Shown: positions 16,871 to 24,821 of the stretch, piece by piece
How positions within the stretch are numbered: the stretch's first letter is position 1
Layout of the letters: every line of letters begins with the position of its first letter
Origin: Sporosarcina sp. ACRSL
Lineage (GTDB): Bacteria; Bacillota; Bacilli; Bacillales_A; Planococcaceae
Assembly (NCBI RefSeq): GCF_022346605.1
Contig: NZ_JAKRNT010000013.1
Coordinates: forward strand, 1 to 64,000
Length of the DNA: 64,000 nt
Direction of reading: 5' to 3'
Translations under genes and position numbers: made by a program
Notes under the pieces: generated by a model
The model's input: only the letters and a program-made list of their open reading frames with translations
Told to the model about the DNA's origin: nothing
Database searches by the model: none

Positions 16871-17692
16871 ATGAACGAAGCTAAATTGCATAAAGAAGCG
16901 ATGCATGTATTGAAACTGACGAGCAGAACATTTTACATACCTATTAAGATGTTGAATCCCACGTTGCGGAAGACCGTTGGCTCCGCTTATTTATGCATGC
17001 GCGCGATAGATGAAATCGAGGATCATGAAGAATTGCATCCGGATAGTAAGCAGCATCTGTTACGGTCAACGAGCAAATTGCTGCAGAGTGAACTGTTTGA
17101 TGCTGATGCTTATCGGGATCTTCTCAAACCATTTGAAAACCTGTTGCCTGAAGTGACGTTACGTCTTGGCGATTGGCTCGCCGTATGTCCTGCCGATATT
17201 GTCGCCAAAGTGAAAGAGTCGACAAGCATTATGGCGGATGGGATGGCAAAATGGGTTGGAAGGAATTTCTTGATCGACACGAAAGAGGATTTAGACGACT
17301 ATACATATTATGTCGCAGGTCTCGTCGGTGTGATGCTTTCCGATATTTGGGAACAGTATGACGGTACGAAAACAGATCGGGATTTGGCAATCGGGTATGG
17401 TCGTGGATTGCAGGCGGTAAATATGTTGCGCAATCAGGAGGAAGATGCGGAGCGTGGCGTCCGCTTCCTACCCGATGGATGGGACAGGCAGGACCTATTC
17501 GAGTATGCAGAAGTGAATTTGAAAAAAGCGGATGCATATATCGAATCCATTTCAAATAAAAACATCTTGCTGTTCTGCAAAATCCCGCTCGCGCTTGCCA
17601 AACGGACAATTGGTGCGATGCACGGCGGACAAGAAAAGATGAACCGCGCGGAAGTCGAATCGACCGTCGAGGCGATTTTGAAAGAAGTATAA
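16871..17692 (+). CDS. squalene/phytoene synthase family protein (YisP-like)
   Basis: 273 residues of the head-to-head prenyl synthase fold. The first Asp-rich motif is intact (LCMRAIDEIED, D-x-x-x-D). In the second, where true synthases have LRDxxED, this protein reads NMLRNQEEDAERG, so the first Asp is Asn. B. subtilis YisP, a relative that acts as a farnesyl diphosphate phosphatase, is also reported to deviate from the canonical Asp motifs. The product here may therefore be farnesol or a squalene/phytoene-type lipid; no desaturase or hopene cyclase gene is nearby. ATG at 16871 after AAGGAGG; TTG at 16868 is an alternative. Single gene, followed by a terminator. Confidence 0.8.
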   Translation: MNEAKLHKEAMHVLKLTSRTFYIPIKMLNPTLRKTVGSAYLCMRAIDEIEDHEELHPDSKQHLLRSTSKLLQSELFDADAYRDLLKPFENLLPEVTLRLGDWLAVCPADIVAKVKESTSIMADGMAKWVGRNFLIDTKEDLDDYTYYVAGLVGVMLSDIWEQYDGTKTDRDLAIGYGRGLQAVNMLRNQEEDAERGVRFLPDGWDRQDLFEYAEVNLKKADAYIESISNKNILLFCKIPLALAKRTIGAMHGGQEKMNRAEVESTVEAILKEV

Positions 17693-17753
17693 TGTCGTAA
17701 GCACGAAGTATGATCACTTGTAACGATTTATGAGCGATTAGCGTAACAATGAT

Positions 17754-17794
17754 AGAGGCTACTACAGTTTTTACCTGTAGCAGCCTCTTTTATT
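17754..17794. terminator. bidirectional terminator
   Basis: GAGGCTaCTACAG and CTGTAGcAGCCTC form a long stem followed by TTTTATTTT. It closes the prenyl-synthase-family gene; on the other strand it overlaps the end of rsgI. Confidence 0.85.
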
Positions 17795-18854
17795 TTATAG
17801 ATTCGGGATTTTTCTCTTTGGATTGATGTTCTTTATGATTTTTCGAAGGAGGTCCTTGTCCCTCTTTGTTGTTTTTATTCGTCGACGAAGGATGAGGACC
17901 GTTTTCCTTGTCAGCCGCAGGATTTGGACGCTCGCTATTCTCTTTATTCTTCTGATTTTGCTCTGCACGAGGATTTTTCCATTCTTTTTTCGGACCTTTA
18001 GATTTCTCTTCCGACTTTCCGTTTTGCTTTGGCGAAGCGTGAGGAGGTGGCCCCGTTTGCGATTTCTGCCCTTGCACCGGCGTGGACGTAGTCGGCTTCG
18101 TTTCTTCTGAAGGCTGTTTTTCAATTACAGGTTTTTGAGATCGATTCTCAGATTGATTGCCTACTGGCTTTTCTGAAGGCTTTTCAGATTGATTTCCCAT
18201 CGGCTTTTCAATCGCTTTATCATTTTGAGATGATTTGAATTGATGAATTGACATGTTCTGCTCATCCGCTACTGTACGTTCCTCAAATGTACTTTCATCG
18301 ATTTGCCAGTTTAATTCACGGTGTTTACTACTTACTTCTTGGACAGCTCCGCCGATCACCTGACTTGCCTCCTGCTTACTTTCACTACTCGGATAGATAG
18401 TTGTTACGACCACTTTTGAATCATGGACAGCTAGTTTCAATACCGCCATGTCTAGAACGGCTGAGAGAGGATAGCCTTCCCACTCTTTTAGAGAGCCGGT
18501 TTTATCCGGCGTTTCATTCAAGTAACGCAAGGAAATGACATTGCCTTTCCGGTTCACTCCGAACTCCATTGCCGTTCCCGCTTCCAGTTGTACATACGCC
18601 ATCACTTTGTCATTTAAAGGGATTAATGATGACAGAACGAAAAAGAGAAGAGCTGCGGCAACGAATACCGCACCGACAACCCGCGGCTTTGCTTTTCCAA
18701 TAACGGACGGAGCAACGAGCGTAAATTCGGCTTCCTCCCCAATCTCTGGCGGATCTCCAATCGGAACTCCTCGCAGAAATTCACCGTTCTCTGTCAGGAA
18801 CACCATATATGTAGTTTTCTTTTCGGAAACGACGCCTCTATATGTTCGCATCAT
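17790..18854 (-). CDS. rsgI: anti-sigma-I factor, RsgI type
   Basis: 354 residues. The N-terminal cytoplasmic RsgI domain (about 1-50: MRTYRGVVSEKKTTYMVFLT) is followed by a membrane helix (about 60-80), an extracellular alpha/beta region (about 85-200) and a long disordered tail (about 205-354) rich in Lys, Pro, Gln, Asn and Glu with repeated KPxGNQSE-type units. RsgI holds SigI at the membrane. Clostridial RsgIs carry carbohydrate-binding modules; none is visible here, and the tail looks wall-spanning. The ATG overlaps the sigI stop, so the two genes are coupled. Confidence 0.93.
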   Translation of the reverse strand: MMRTYRGVVSEKKTTYMVFLTENGEFLRGVPIGDPPEIGEEAEFTLVAPSVIGKAKPRVVGAVFVAAALLFFVLSSLIPLNDKVMAYVQLEAGTAMEFGVNRKGNVISLRYLNETPDKTGSLKEWEGYPLSAVLDMAVLKLAVHDSKVVVTTIYPSSESKQEASQVIGGAVQEVSSKHRELNWQIDESTFEERTVADEQNMSIHQFKSSQNDKAIEKPMGNQSEKPSEKPVGNQSENRSQKPVIEKQPSEETKPTTSTPVQGQKSQTGPPPHASPKQNGKSEEKSKGPKKEWKNPRAEQNQKNKENSERPNPAADKENGPHPSSTNKNNKEGQGPPSKNHKEHQSKEKNPESIK

Positions 18855-19600
18855 ATGAGTTCCCCTTTTACGTAGTCCTGTAAGTATGTAAAATCATGTT
18901 TCAGTAGCAATGTGACCGCTATAATGTATTTCCTGTTTCTTTCAATCGTCTTCCTTGACACTTCAACGACTTCTATTAACCGCTTCATCGGCAGTTTTTT
19001 AGTTTCCGTAAGATGCTTATAAAACTCGGGCGTTTCCGCTATGATTTGAGCGATTTGAAAAGCGGTCTTACGTGAATCGGCATGTTTTGGTGATACTTCG
19101 GCAAGCTCCTTGAATGACAACCCGTAATCTTTTAGCAACTTGCTGTAGTCCGCCAACTCTTCACGGCGTGCTGCGGCCCGCTGCTCTTCCGAATAGAAGA
19201 AAATCGATGATTCGTCAAAAACGTAATCGAGGTTCTTCTCGTCCCCATCATCATCTATTGTTAAAAGAATGTTTTGATTCCTCATCGATTCCTTTCGCAT
19301 ATGATCGATGAGCCGCCGCTTCATGATCAAATGGGCAAATGTCGTAAGCGACGCTTTTTCTTCCGGTTCAAATCGGAGCAGTGCCTCGTGAAATCCGACC
19401 ATTGCCACGCTGAATTCCTCATCACTTTCGTCTATGAATCGATTACATACGAAAGAAGCCGTTTTTTTCATGAACGGAGAAAATGCGATGAGAAGATCGT
19501 CCATCGTCTTCTCATCGCCGTTCTTCGCCTTCCGTACAAGCTCATTCAATGCCGTATCAGACTTCTTGTTGAAAATCCCTTGTAGGATGGACAAAAGCAT
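18851..19600 (-). CDS. sigI: RNA polymerase sigma factor SigI
   Basis: 249-residue alternative sigma factor of the SigI class. FSPFMKKTASFVCNRFIDES and DEEFSVAMVGFHEALLRFEP (sigma region 2) are typical, with a C-terminal helix-turn-helix-like LIEVVEVSRKTIERNRKYI. SigI controls cell-envelope and heat-related genes in Bacillus and cellulosomal genes in clostridia. Start at 19600 uses GGAGGG seven nt upstream; the open frame to 19621 lacks an SD. It is followed by its anti-sigma gene with a stop/start overlap and preceded, 84 nt away on the same strand, by a secreted coiled-coil protein gene without an intervening terminator. Confidence 0.93.
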   Translation of the reverse strand: MLLSILQGIFNKKSDTALNELVRKAKNGDEKTMDDLLIAFSPFMKKTASFVCNRFIDESDEEFSVAMVGFHEALLRFEPEEKASLTTFAHLIMKRRLIDHMRKESMRNQNILLTIDDDGDEKNLDYVFDESSIFFYSEEQRAAARREELADYSKLLKDYGLSFKELAEVSPKHADSRKTAFQIAQIIAETPEFYKHLTETKKLPMKRLIEVVEVSRKTIERNRKYIIAVTLLLKHDFTYLQDYVKGELI

Positions 19601-19684
19601 TTCAAAACCCTCCGTTCCCATAAATCCAATTGCTTTGATTGTAATGATGGCAACGGAAAATGGAAAGCAGTAAACTATGGTAAA

Positions 19685-20416
19685 TTAATCGTTCTTATTG
19701 TTTTTCTTTTCTTTCTTCTCTTGCTTTTGCGCTTCTTTTGCAGCTTTACGTTCTTCCTTAGCAGCTTTACGCTCTGCCTTCAATGCTTCGCGTTCCGCTT
19801 TTTGAGTAGCTTTCAATTGGTCTCGTTGCTCTTTATGTTTTGCATTCAATTCTGCTTGAGGATTTTTCTTTTTCACGCTAGCCGGCTTCTCTTCTTGTTC
19901 TTCTTTCACCGGTTCTTTTACCGTATCCTCCGTCACAGGCTCTTCTTCTTTCACTTCTACTTCAGGTGTTTCCTCTACTTGCTGCTTGCTTTCCCATTTT
20001 GCAATGGAACGTTCCATATTGCGTTTAATAGCCGCTTTTGCATTTGGACTTCCAGCCTGCTCATATGCTTTTGCTAGAGCAGTAAGATTTCCTGCCGTAT
20101 AGCCTTCCGGAATTTTAGGTAGTTCGTTTTCATCGGATTCAGTTGCTTTGTCTTCTTTATCTACTTCTTTAGCAGTGTCTTTGTCAGCTTCTTTCTCTGC
20201 ATCTGTATTAGCAATTTTGTCTGCCTCTACTACAACGACTTCTTTCACCGGGCTGTCCACAATTACCTTTTCTACTTCATCAGTCGATGTTTCTTTACCA
20301 AGATTACTCAAATCGATGACTTGCCCTTTTTCATCTGCAAGCGCATAGCCTGTCCCCGTAACTGTCAATCCAGCGATTAGCAATGCCGCTCCTGTTTTCT
20401 TCCACTTCTTTTGCAT
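19685..20416 (-). CDS. secreted charged coiled-coil protein (DUF5667-like segment)
   Basis: 243 residues. An N-terminal signal peptide (MQKKWKKTGAALLIAGLTVT, cleavage near GYALA-DE) is followed by an acidic low-complexity region, a compact segment (GYTAGNLTALAKAYEQAGSP, about 105-140) that resembles DUF5667-type domains, another acidic stretch, and a highly charged Lys/Glu/Ala coiled coil to the end. It is expected to be exported and wall-associated; function unknown. It lies immediately upstream of sigI-rsgI, and its upstream region carries an ACCCCC...CGAA arrangement resembling SigI promoters. Start at 20416 has GAGGTG six nt before; the longer frame to 20446 has no SD. Confidence 0.75.
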   Translation of the reverse strand: MQKKWKKTGAALLIAGLTVTGTGYALADEKGQVIDLSNLGKETSTDEVEKVIVDSPVKEVVVVEADKIANTDAEKEADKDTAKEVDKEDKATESDENELPKIPEGYTAGNLTALAKAYEQAGSPNAKAAIKRNMERSIAKWESKQQVEETPEVEVKEEEPVTEDTVKEPVKEEQEEKPASVKKKNPQAELNAKHKEQRDQLKATQKAEREALKAERKAAKEERKAAKEAQKQEKKEKKNNKND

Positions 20417-20464
20417 ATCCATCACCTCATCTAAGTTGTTGTCCACTTTGGGACATACTAGTTA

Positions 20465-20493
20465 TTCGAAGTGCGCTCGTTTTTTAAGGGGGT
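20465..20493 (-). promoter_or_regulatory. candidate SigI-type promoter
   Basis: On the minus strand ACCCCC (20488-20493) is followed after 19 nt by CGAA (20465-20468), about 50 nt upstream of the secreted-protein start. ACCCCC and CGAA are the -35 and -10 elements I recall for Bacillus SigI promoters. The spacer is on the long side, so this is a candidate only. Confidence 0.45.
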
Positions 20494-20500
20494 CCGAAAT

Positions 20501-20540
20501 AAAAAAAGACAGACAACCGAAAAATTTGGTTGCCTGCTTC
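20501..20540 (-). terminator. intrinsic terminator of the MFS gene
   Basis: On the minus strand GCAGGCAACC pairs with GGTTGTCTGT (with G-U pairs) and is followed by seven T. Confidence 0.85.
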
Positions 20541-20550
20541 ATTTAAACCC

Positions 20551-21837
20551 TTAAATAACTTCTGCAAACTGCTTGCTTTTCCCCTTTACATGAACCCAAA
20601 TGATGAGCGGGATGAGAAGCAATGATAAATACGTTCCGACGAAGCCCAAGACGGCATAGCTGGAATAAGCGACGATGACGCCGGATAGCAAACTGCCCGC
20701 CGTGCCCGAAAGTGCTACCCAGACGTCGACAGTGCCTTGCGTTTTTGCCCGCGTCTTCATATCGGTTGAATCAATTATAATCGCCGTGCCGCTAATCAAG
20801 CCGAAGTTCCAACCTAGTCCTAGCAATATGAGCGCCATTGCAAGCCAGAAGAACGATTCTCCCGGAGCAAAGGCCGCCAGCAATCCGGCAATCGAAAGCG
20901 TGACGCCTGAAGCGATGACCATCAATGTTCGACCCAGCTTATCAACCAATACTCCGGTCCCGAGTGACGGCAAATACATCGCGGCAATATGGAAACCGAT
21001 AATCATTCCGACAGCTGACAAGCCGCTTCCATGATTTTGCATATGGACAGGCGTCATCGTCATGACGGCCACCATGACGAAATGGGTTAAAATGAGCACC
21101 GATGCACCTGCCAAAACACCGACGCGACTTGTAGTACTTTGCACTAAATGATCTTCGTTCTTCGACTTTTGCTGAACAAGCTTCTCTTGCTCGGCGGCTA
21201 TCGCTTTCGCTACTAGAAACGGATCAGGACTTAAAAATAGAAGAAACGTAAAACCTGCTAGTAAATACGCGACCGCCGCTAAAATGAACGGACCCGCTAA
21301 AGCCGGGATGCCGAGGACAAGCGCGACGTCACCCATCGGCGTCACCAAGTTAGGACCTGCAACAGCACCAAACGTAGTCGACACCATTGCGATACTGATT
21401 GCCGTCGCACGTTGCTTTTCATTCGCCAAATCCGTTCCAGCATATCTCGCCTGCAGATTCGTCGACGTTCCCGCACCATAAATGAACAATGAAACGAACA
21501 ATAACCACACACTGCCTAAAGCGGCAGCAAGAATAACACCAATCGCACCAATCCCTCCGGCGATGAAGCCGATTGACAAACCATATCGCCGTCCGGATCT
21601 TTGGGAAATGCGGCCGACCAAAAAGGCGGCAAGCGCAGAGCCGAGTGTAAACAATGCTGCAGGCACGCCCGCATAGGTTTCACCGCCGAGCATCTCTTTC
21701 GCGATAAGTGCTCCGACGGTTACGCCTGCTGCGAGTCCCGCCCCGCCAAAAACCTGTGACATGATGACAACAATCAATGAGCGCTTATACAGTTGCCGTT
21801 GTGCTTCCGGTGAATGAACAACTTGCTCCAATTCCAT
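20551..21837 (-). CDS. MFS transporter
   Basis: 428 residues, 12 predicted membrane helices with a central cytoplasmic loop (about 215-240). The loop-2/3 signature appears as GRISQRSGRRYGLSIGF, typical of drug:proton antiporters of the major facilitator superfamily. Substrate unknown. ATG at 21837 is preceded by GGGGGCGG; the frame continues upstream to 21909 without an SD. Monocistronic with its own terminator. Confidence 0.88.
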   Translation of the reverse strand: MELEQVVHSPEAQRQLYKRSLIVVIMSQVFGGAGLAAGVTVGALIAKEMLGGETYAGVPAALFTLGSALAAFLVGRISQRSGRRYGLSIGFIAGGIGAIGVILAAALGSVWLLFVSLFIYGAGTSTNLQARYAGTDLANEKQRATAISIAMVSTTFGAVAGPNLVTPMGDVALVLGIPALAGPFILAAVAYLLAGFTFLLFLSPDPFLVAKAIAAEQEKLVQQKSKNEDHLVQSTTSRVGVLAGASVLILTHFVMVAVMTMTPVHMQNHGSGLSAVGMIIGFHIAAMYLPSLGTGVLVDKLGRTLMVIASGVTLSIAGLLAAFAPGESFFWLAMALILLGLGWNFGLISGTAIIIDSTDMKTRAKTQGTVDVWVALSGTAGSLLSGVIVAYSSYAVLGFVGTYLSLLLIPLIIWVHVKGKSKQFAEVI

Positions 21838-21961
21838 CGACTTCCGCCCCCGTTCTATCGTAAAGGTATTATATATGACAAATTCCAAATAGACTACTAG
21901 GTTATACATATTTATGAGTCATTTGGAAAAACTATGTTATGGAATGAAAGGAGGAATACCC

Positions 21962-22162
21962 ATGCCGGGAATCACCCCAAGACCGAATGACCGAGCCGAT
22001 AAGGAAGAGCGATTGAATAAGACGGTTAGCAACAAGTTCGCTGCGACTCAAGCAGCAAAAACAGCAGAAGGCGCAGAGCTCGCTTCTATCAAACAAAAGA
22101 ATGCACGCCGGGAAGAGATCATCGAAGAATTGACAGAGGAACTTCATAGGGAAAATCAGTAA
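21962..22162 (+). CDS. small hydrophilic protein, unknown function
   Basis: 66 residues, MPGITPRPNDRADKEERLNK..., with AAAGGAGG before the ATG. Charged and helix-prone (ARREEIIEELTEELHREN at the end), with no membrane segment. It is transcribed divergently from the MFS gene and convergently with the ABC-F gene, from which a hairpin at 22179-22204 separates it. Not recognised as a named family. Confidence 0.7.
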   Translation: MPGITPRPNDRADKEERLNKTVSNKFAATQAAKTAEGAELASIKQKNARREEIIEELTEELHRENQ

Positions 22163-22178
22163 AAAGAAATATGCAAAA

Positions 22179-22204
22179 GGCACCCGTCAAATCGCTCGGG
22201 TGCC
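22179..22204. terminator. bidirectional terminator
   Basis: GGCACCCG and CGGGTGCC form a perfect 8-bp stem; the minus strand continues TTTTGCATATTTCTTTTT. It lies between convergent genes. Confidence 0.8.
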
Positions 22205-22219
22205 TCACTCTTATTTTCA

Positions 22220-23776
22220 TTAAAACATTTTCGTCGTCCAGTTTTCCCCGTTCCACACATCCGTTACAACGCCTTCATAGAACTCAGGCTCATGCGAGAT
22301 GAGCAAAACGCTGCCCTTATATTCCTTTAACGCACGCTTCAATTCTGCCTTCGCATTGACATCGAGGTGATTCGTCGGTTCGTCGAGTACGAGCAAATTC
22401 GTTTCCCGGTTGATGAGTTTGCAGAGGCGGACTTTGGCCCGTTCTCCCCCGCTCAGCACTTTCACCTTGCTCTCGATATGCTTCGTCGTCAAGCCGCATC
22501 GTGCCAAGGCTGCACGCACTTCATACTGCGTGAAATGCGGGAACTCATCCCACACTTCCTCCAAGCAAGTGCGATTCGATTCTGTTTTCATCTCCTGCTC
22601 GAAATACCCGATTTCCAGATGGTCGCCAAGTTCTACAGAACCCGCAAGAGACGGGATTTCTCCGAGGATGCTTTTCAAGAGCGTCGTCTTCCCGATTCCA
22701 TTCGCTCCGGAAAGTGCAATCTTCTGCCCCCGCTCCATCGTCAAATTGAGCTCTCTCGACAGCGGTTCGTCATACCCGATGACGAGGCCTTTCGTTTCGA
22801 ATAAATAACGCCCTGGCGTACGGGCAAGCTTGAAATCGAATTGCGGCTTCGGCTTCTCTGCATCGAGTTCAATGATCTCCATCTTATCAAGCTTCTTCTG
22901 ACGAGACATCGCCATCCGGCTCGTCGCGGCATTCGCTTTATTGCGCGCCACAAAATCCTTCAAATTGGCGATTTCTTTCTGTTGCTTCTTGTATGCAGCC
23001 TCCACTTGCTGCTTTTTCATTTCGTAAACACGTAAAAACTCATCGTAATCGCCTGGATAACGAGTGATCTGCTGGTTTTCCATATGATAAATCAAATTAA
23101 TGACGCTGTTTAGGAACGGAATGTCATGCGAAATGAGGATGAACGCATTATCATAGTTCTGCAAGTAATTGCGCAGCCACTCAATATGCTCGACATCCAA
23201 ATAGTTCGTCGGCTCGTCAAGGAGCAGAATATCCGGCTTTTCAAGGAGGAGCTTGCCGAGCAACACTTTCGTCCGTTGCCCACCGCTTAAATCGTGGACA
23301 TCACGTTCGAGCCCGAATTCATCCAAGCCAAGTCCGTTCGCCACCTCATCCACTTTCGAATCAATGATGTAAAAGTCATTGTTCGTCAGCTCATCTTGCA
23401 TCTGCCCTGTTTCCTCGAGCAGCTTTTCGAGCTCATCCGCATCGACTTCACCCATTTTTGCAAAAAGGGCATTCATTTCCGCTTCCAAATCGTAAAGATA
23501 TTGAAATGCAGTCCTTAATACATCACGGATGCTCATCCCTTGCTGCAGCACGACATGCTGGTCCAAATAGCCAACGCGCACCCGCTTCGCCCATGCGACT
23601 GTCCCGGCATCCGGTTCAAGCTTCCGGGTGATGATGTTCATGAACGTCGATTTACCTTCCCCATTCGCACCGATTAGTCCAATATGTTCCCCTTGCAATA
23701 AACGGAACGACACATTATCGAATATTGCTCGATCGCCGAACCCATGACTTAAATTAGATACTGTTAATAAACTCAT
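22220..23776 (-). CDS. ABC-F family ATPase (YfmM-like)
   Basis: 518 residues with two ABC domains and no membrane helices. Walker A motifs are GANGEGKST and GANGIGKTT; signatures are LSGGQRTKV and LSGGERAKV; the Walker B motifs are LLLDEPTNYLD and LVLDEPTNHLD. A charged linker (about 240-310) with KKQQVEAAYKKQQKE is the P-site-reaching element of the family. ABC-F proteins act on the ribosome in translation rescue or antibiotic resistance; length and N-terminus match what I recall of B. subtilis YfmM. Start at 23776 (MSLLTVSNLSHGFGD); the frame runs open upstream to 23857. The 20-nt-period array lies just upstream. Confidence 0.9.
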   Translation of the reverse strand: MSLLTVSNLSHGFGDRAIFDNVSFRLLQGEHIGLIGANGEGKSTFMNIITRKLEPDAGTVAWAKRVRVGYLDQHVVLQQGMSIRDVLRTAFQYLYDLEAEMNALFAKMGEVDADELEKLLEETGQMQDELTNNDFYIIDSKVDEVANGLGLDEFGLERDVHDLSGGQRTKVLLGKLLLEKPDILLLDEPTNYLDVEHIEWLRNYLQNYDNAFILISHDIPFLNSVINLIYHMENQQITRYPGDYDEFLRVYEMKKQQVEAAYKKQQKEIANLKDFVARNKANAATSRMAMSRQKKLDKMEIIELDAEKPKPQFDFKLARTPGRYLFETKGLVIGYDEPLSRELNLTMERGQKIALSGANGIGKTTLLKSILGEIPSLAGSVELGDHLEIGYFEQEMKTESNRTCLEEVWDEFPHFTQYEVRAALARCGLTTKHIESKVKVLSGGERAKVRLCKLINRETNLLVLDEPTNHLDVNAKAELKRALKEYKGSVLLISHEPEFYEGVVTDVWNGENWTTKMF

Positions 23777-23800
23777 ATATTGTACACCTATTCCTTCGTT

Positions 23801-23942
23801 AAAGATAAAATCCACATAAATCCGAGGAATTACGCATAAAACCGTTGAAATACGCATAAATCGGTTTACTCGAGCATAAATCCAGCTAACGACGCATAAA
23901 TCGCAAAATCAGCGCATAAACGTTTCCAAATACGCATAATGC
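23801..23942. repeat. 20-nt-period repeat array A (ACGCATAAA core)
   Basis: The core CATAAA begins at 23815, 23835, 23855, 23875, 23895 and 23915, and CATAAT at 23935: exactly 20 nt apart each time. The core is usually extended to ACGCATAAAnC; the other 10-11 bases of each unit are unrelated. It lies between a hypothetical gene (ending 24031) and the ABC-F gene (starting 23776), both on the minus strand. The period is not a multiple of three and stops occur in every unit, so it is not coding. Confidence 0.9.
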
Positions 23943-24030
23943 GCTCATCAATCATATTAGAAAGCATACGTCCTTCATTATATAGCGATTTCCTGAATCG
24001 GGATAGGGTGTAAGCAAAATTTTTTCACCG

Positions 24031-24546
24031 TTAAACGGCGTGCAGTACACGCAACGCGTCGAGAACGCTATGTAAAAAACCAGGAATTTCCCGCATATTC
24101 TCCTCATTGATTTTCGTCTTGAATTTAACTTCTATTTGGTTCATGTAACCGGACTTCTCTTCTCCGTACATAAAACTCAATGTTTGCGTGACGAGCACTT
24201 CATTTTCCCAAATATCACTCAATGATTCTTCGATAAGATCGCATTGCTCCTTTTCATGTGTGACATGCTTTTGGAAGCGCAATGACAACGAACAACCTGG
24301 ATTTTCCCCAGGAGTTTCCAATATTTCATCCGCCAAATCATTTAGGGATGCCTTCAAAATGATTTCAGCAGACACGTCTTCTAAATGAAAAAGTGTGAAC
24401 TGTATAGCGAACCTTCTCGACAGAACAGCAAAATCCATTTGATCCGATCGATTAGTGATCCTTATTTCGCGTTCGATCGTATCGAGATCATACACCCGGT
24501 TTTCAAGTGCGACTTTTAGATTGTCAAAAACGGTCGGATCATACAT
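24031..24546 (-). CDS. conserved-looking hypothetical protein
   Basis: 171 residues starting MYDPTVFDNLKVALENRVYD. Soluble, mixed alpha/beta, acidic; no signal peptide, membrane helix or recognised motif. The pattern of alternating strands (REIRITNRSDQMDFAVLSRR, NQIEVKFKTKIN) suggests a compact single domain. Start at 24546 has GGAGG seven nt upstream; the longer frame to 24591 lacks an SD. Divergent from the riboswitch-controlled pbuE. I do not recognise the family. Confidence 0.7.
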   Translation of the reverse strand: MYDPTVFDNLKVALENRVYDLDTIEREIRITNRSDQMDFAVLSRRFAIQFTLFHLEDVSAEIILKASLNDLADEILETPGENPGCSLSLRFQKHVTHEKEQCDLIEESLSDIWENEVLVTQTLSFMYGEEKSGYMNQIEVKFKTKINEENMREIPGFLHSVLDALRVLHAV

Positions 24547-24618
24547 CTTCGTTCCTCCAAAAATGAATTTGATTACTTCATATGTAACCATACTAAGCCA
24601 TGAAAAGTAAATTACTCT

Positions 24619-24627
24619 TGATATAAT
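24619..24627 (+). promoter_or_regulatory. extended -10 promoter for the pbuE transcript
   Basis: TGATATAAT is a perfect extended -10 element (TGnTATAAT). It lies about 48 nt before the purine aptamer, so the riboswitch would be near the transcript 5' end. No good -35 is visible, which is usual for extended -10 promoters. Confidence 0.55.
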
Positions 24628-24674
24628 TCATTGACCATGTTAAATTGATTAAATGGAAATTTTCATACGCTAAA

Positions 24675-24745
24675 CCTAAATGTATAACCTCAATAATATG
24701 GTTTGAGGGTCTCTACCAGGAACCATGAACTCCTGACTACAAAGG
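24675..24745 (+). promoter_or_regulatory. purine riboswitch aptamer, guanine type, upstream of pbuE
   Basis: P2 CCTCAA/TTGAGG with loop TAATATGG, J2/3 GTCTCTACC, P3 CAGGA/TCCTG with loop ACCATGAA, and J3/1 GACTAC. The discriminating base is C, which predicts guanine/hypoxanthine; B. subtilis pbuE has an adenine aptamer (U). P1 is short and interrupted (CCT-aaa-TGT with ACA-a-AGG). The aptamer 3' half overlaps the 5' arm of the following terminator, the arrangement of an ON switch. Confidence 0.92.
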
Positions 24746-24773
24746 AACTTACTTTGGAGTTGGGAGTTTTTAT
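24728..24773 (+). terminator. riboswitch-linked terminator before pbuE
   Basis: ACTC and CAAAG (24729-24744 region) pair with CTTTG and GGAGT, followed by TTTTTATTTT. The 5' arm is the P3/J3-1/P1 strand of the aptamer, so ligand binding should prevent terminator formation. Confidence 0.85.
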
Positions 24774-24821
24774 TTTCTTAGAAAGTTCACACTATAGACA
24801 TGACCAACAGGAGGAATACCT

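Noticed and set aside
18535-18858. 107-residue plus-strand ORF opposite rsgI
   Set aside because: Antisense shadow; rsgI and sigI have coupled starts and recognisable domains.
23801-23942. CRISPR array
   Set aside because: The constant part is only about 9 nt and the variable part 11 nt; CRISPR repeats are 21-48 nt with spacers of about 26-40 nt, and no cas gene is in the window.
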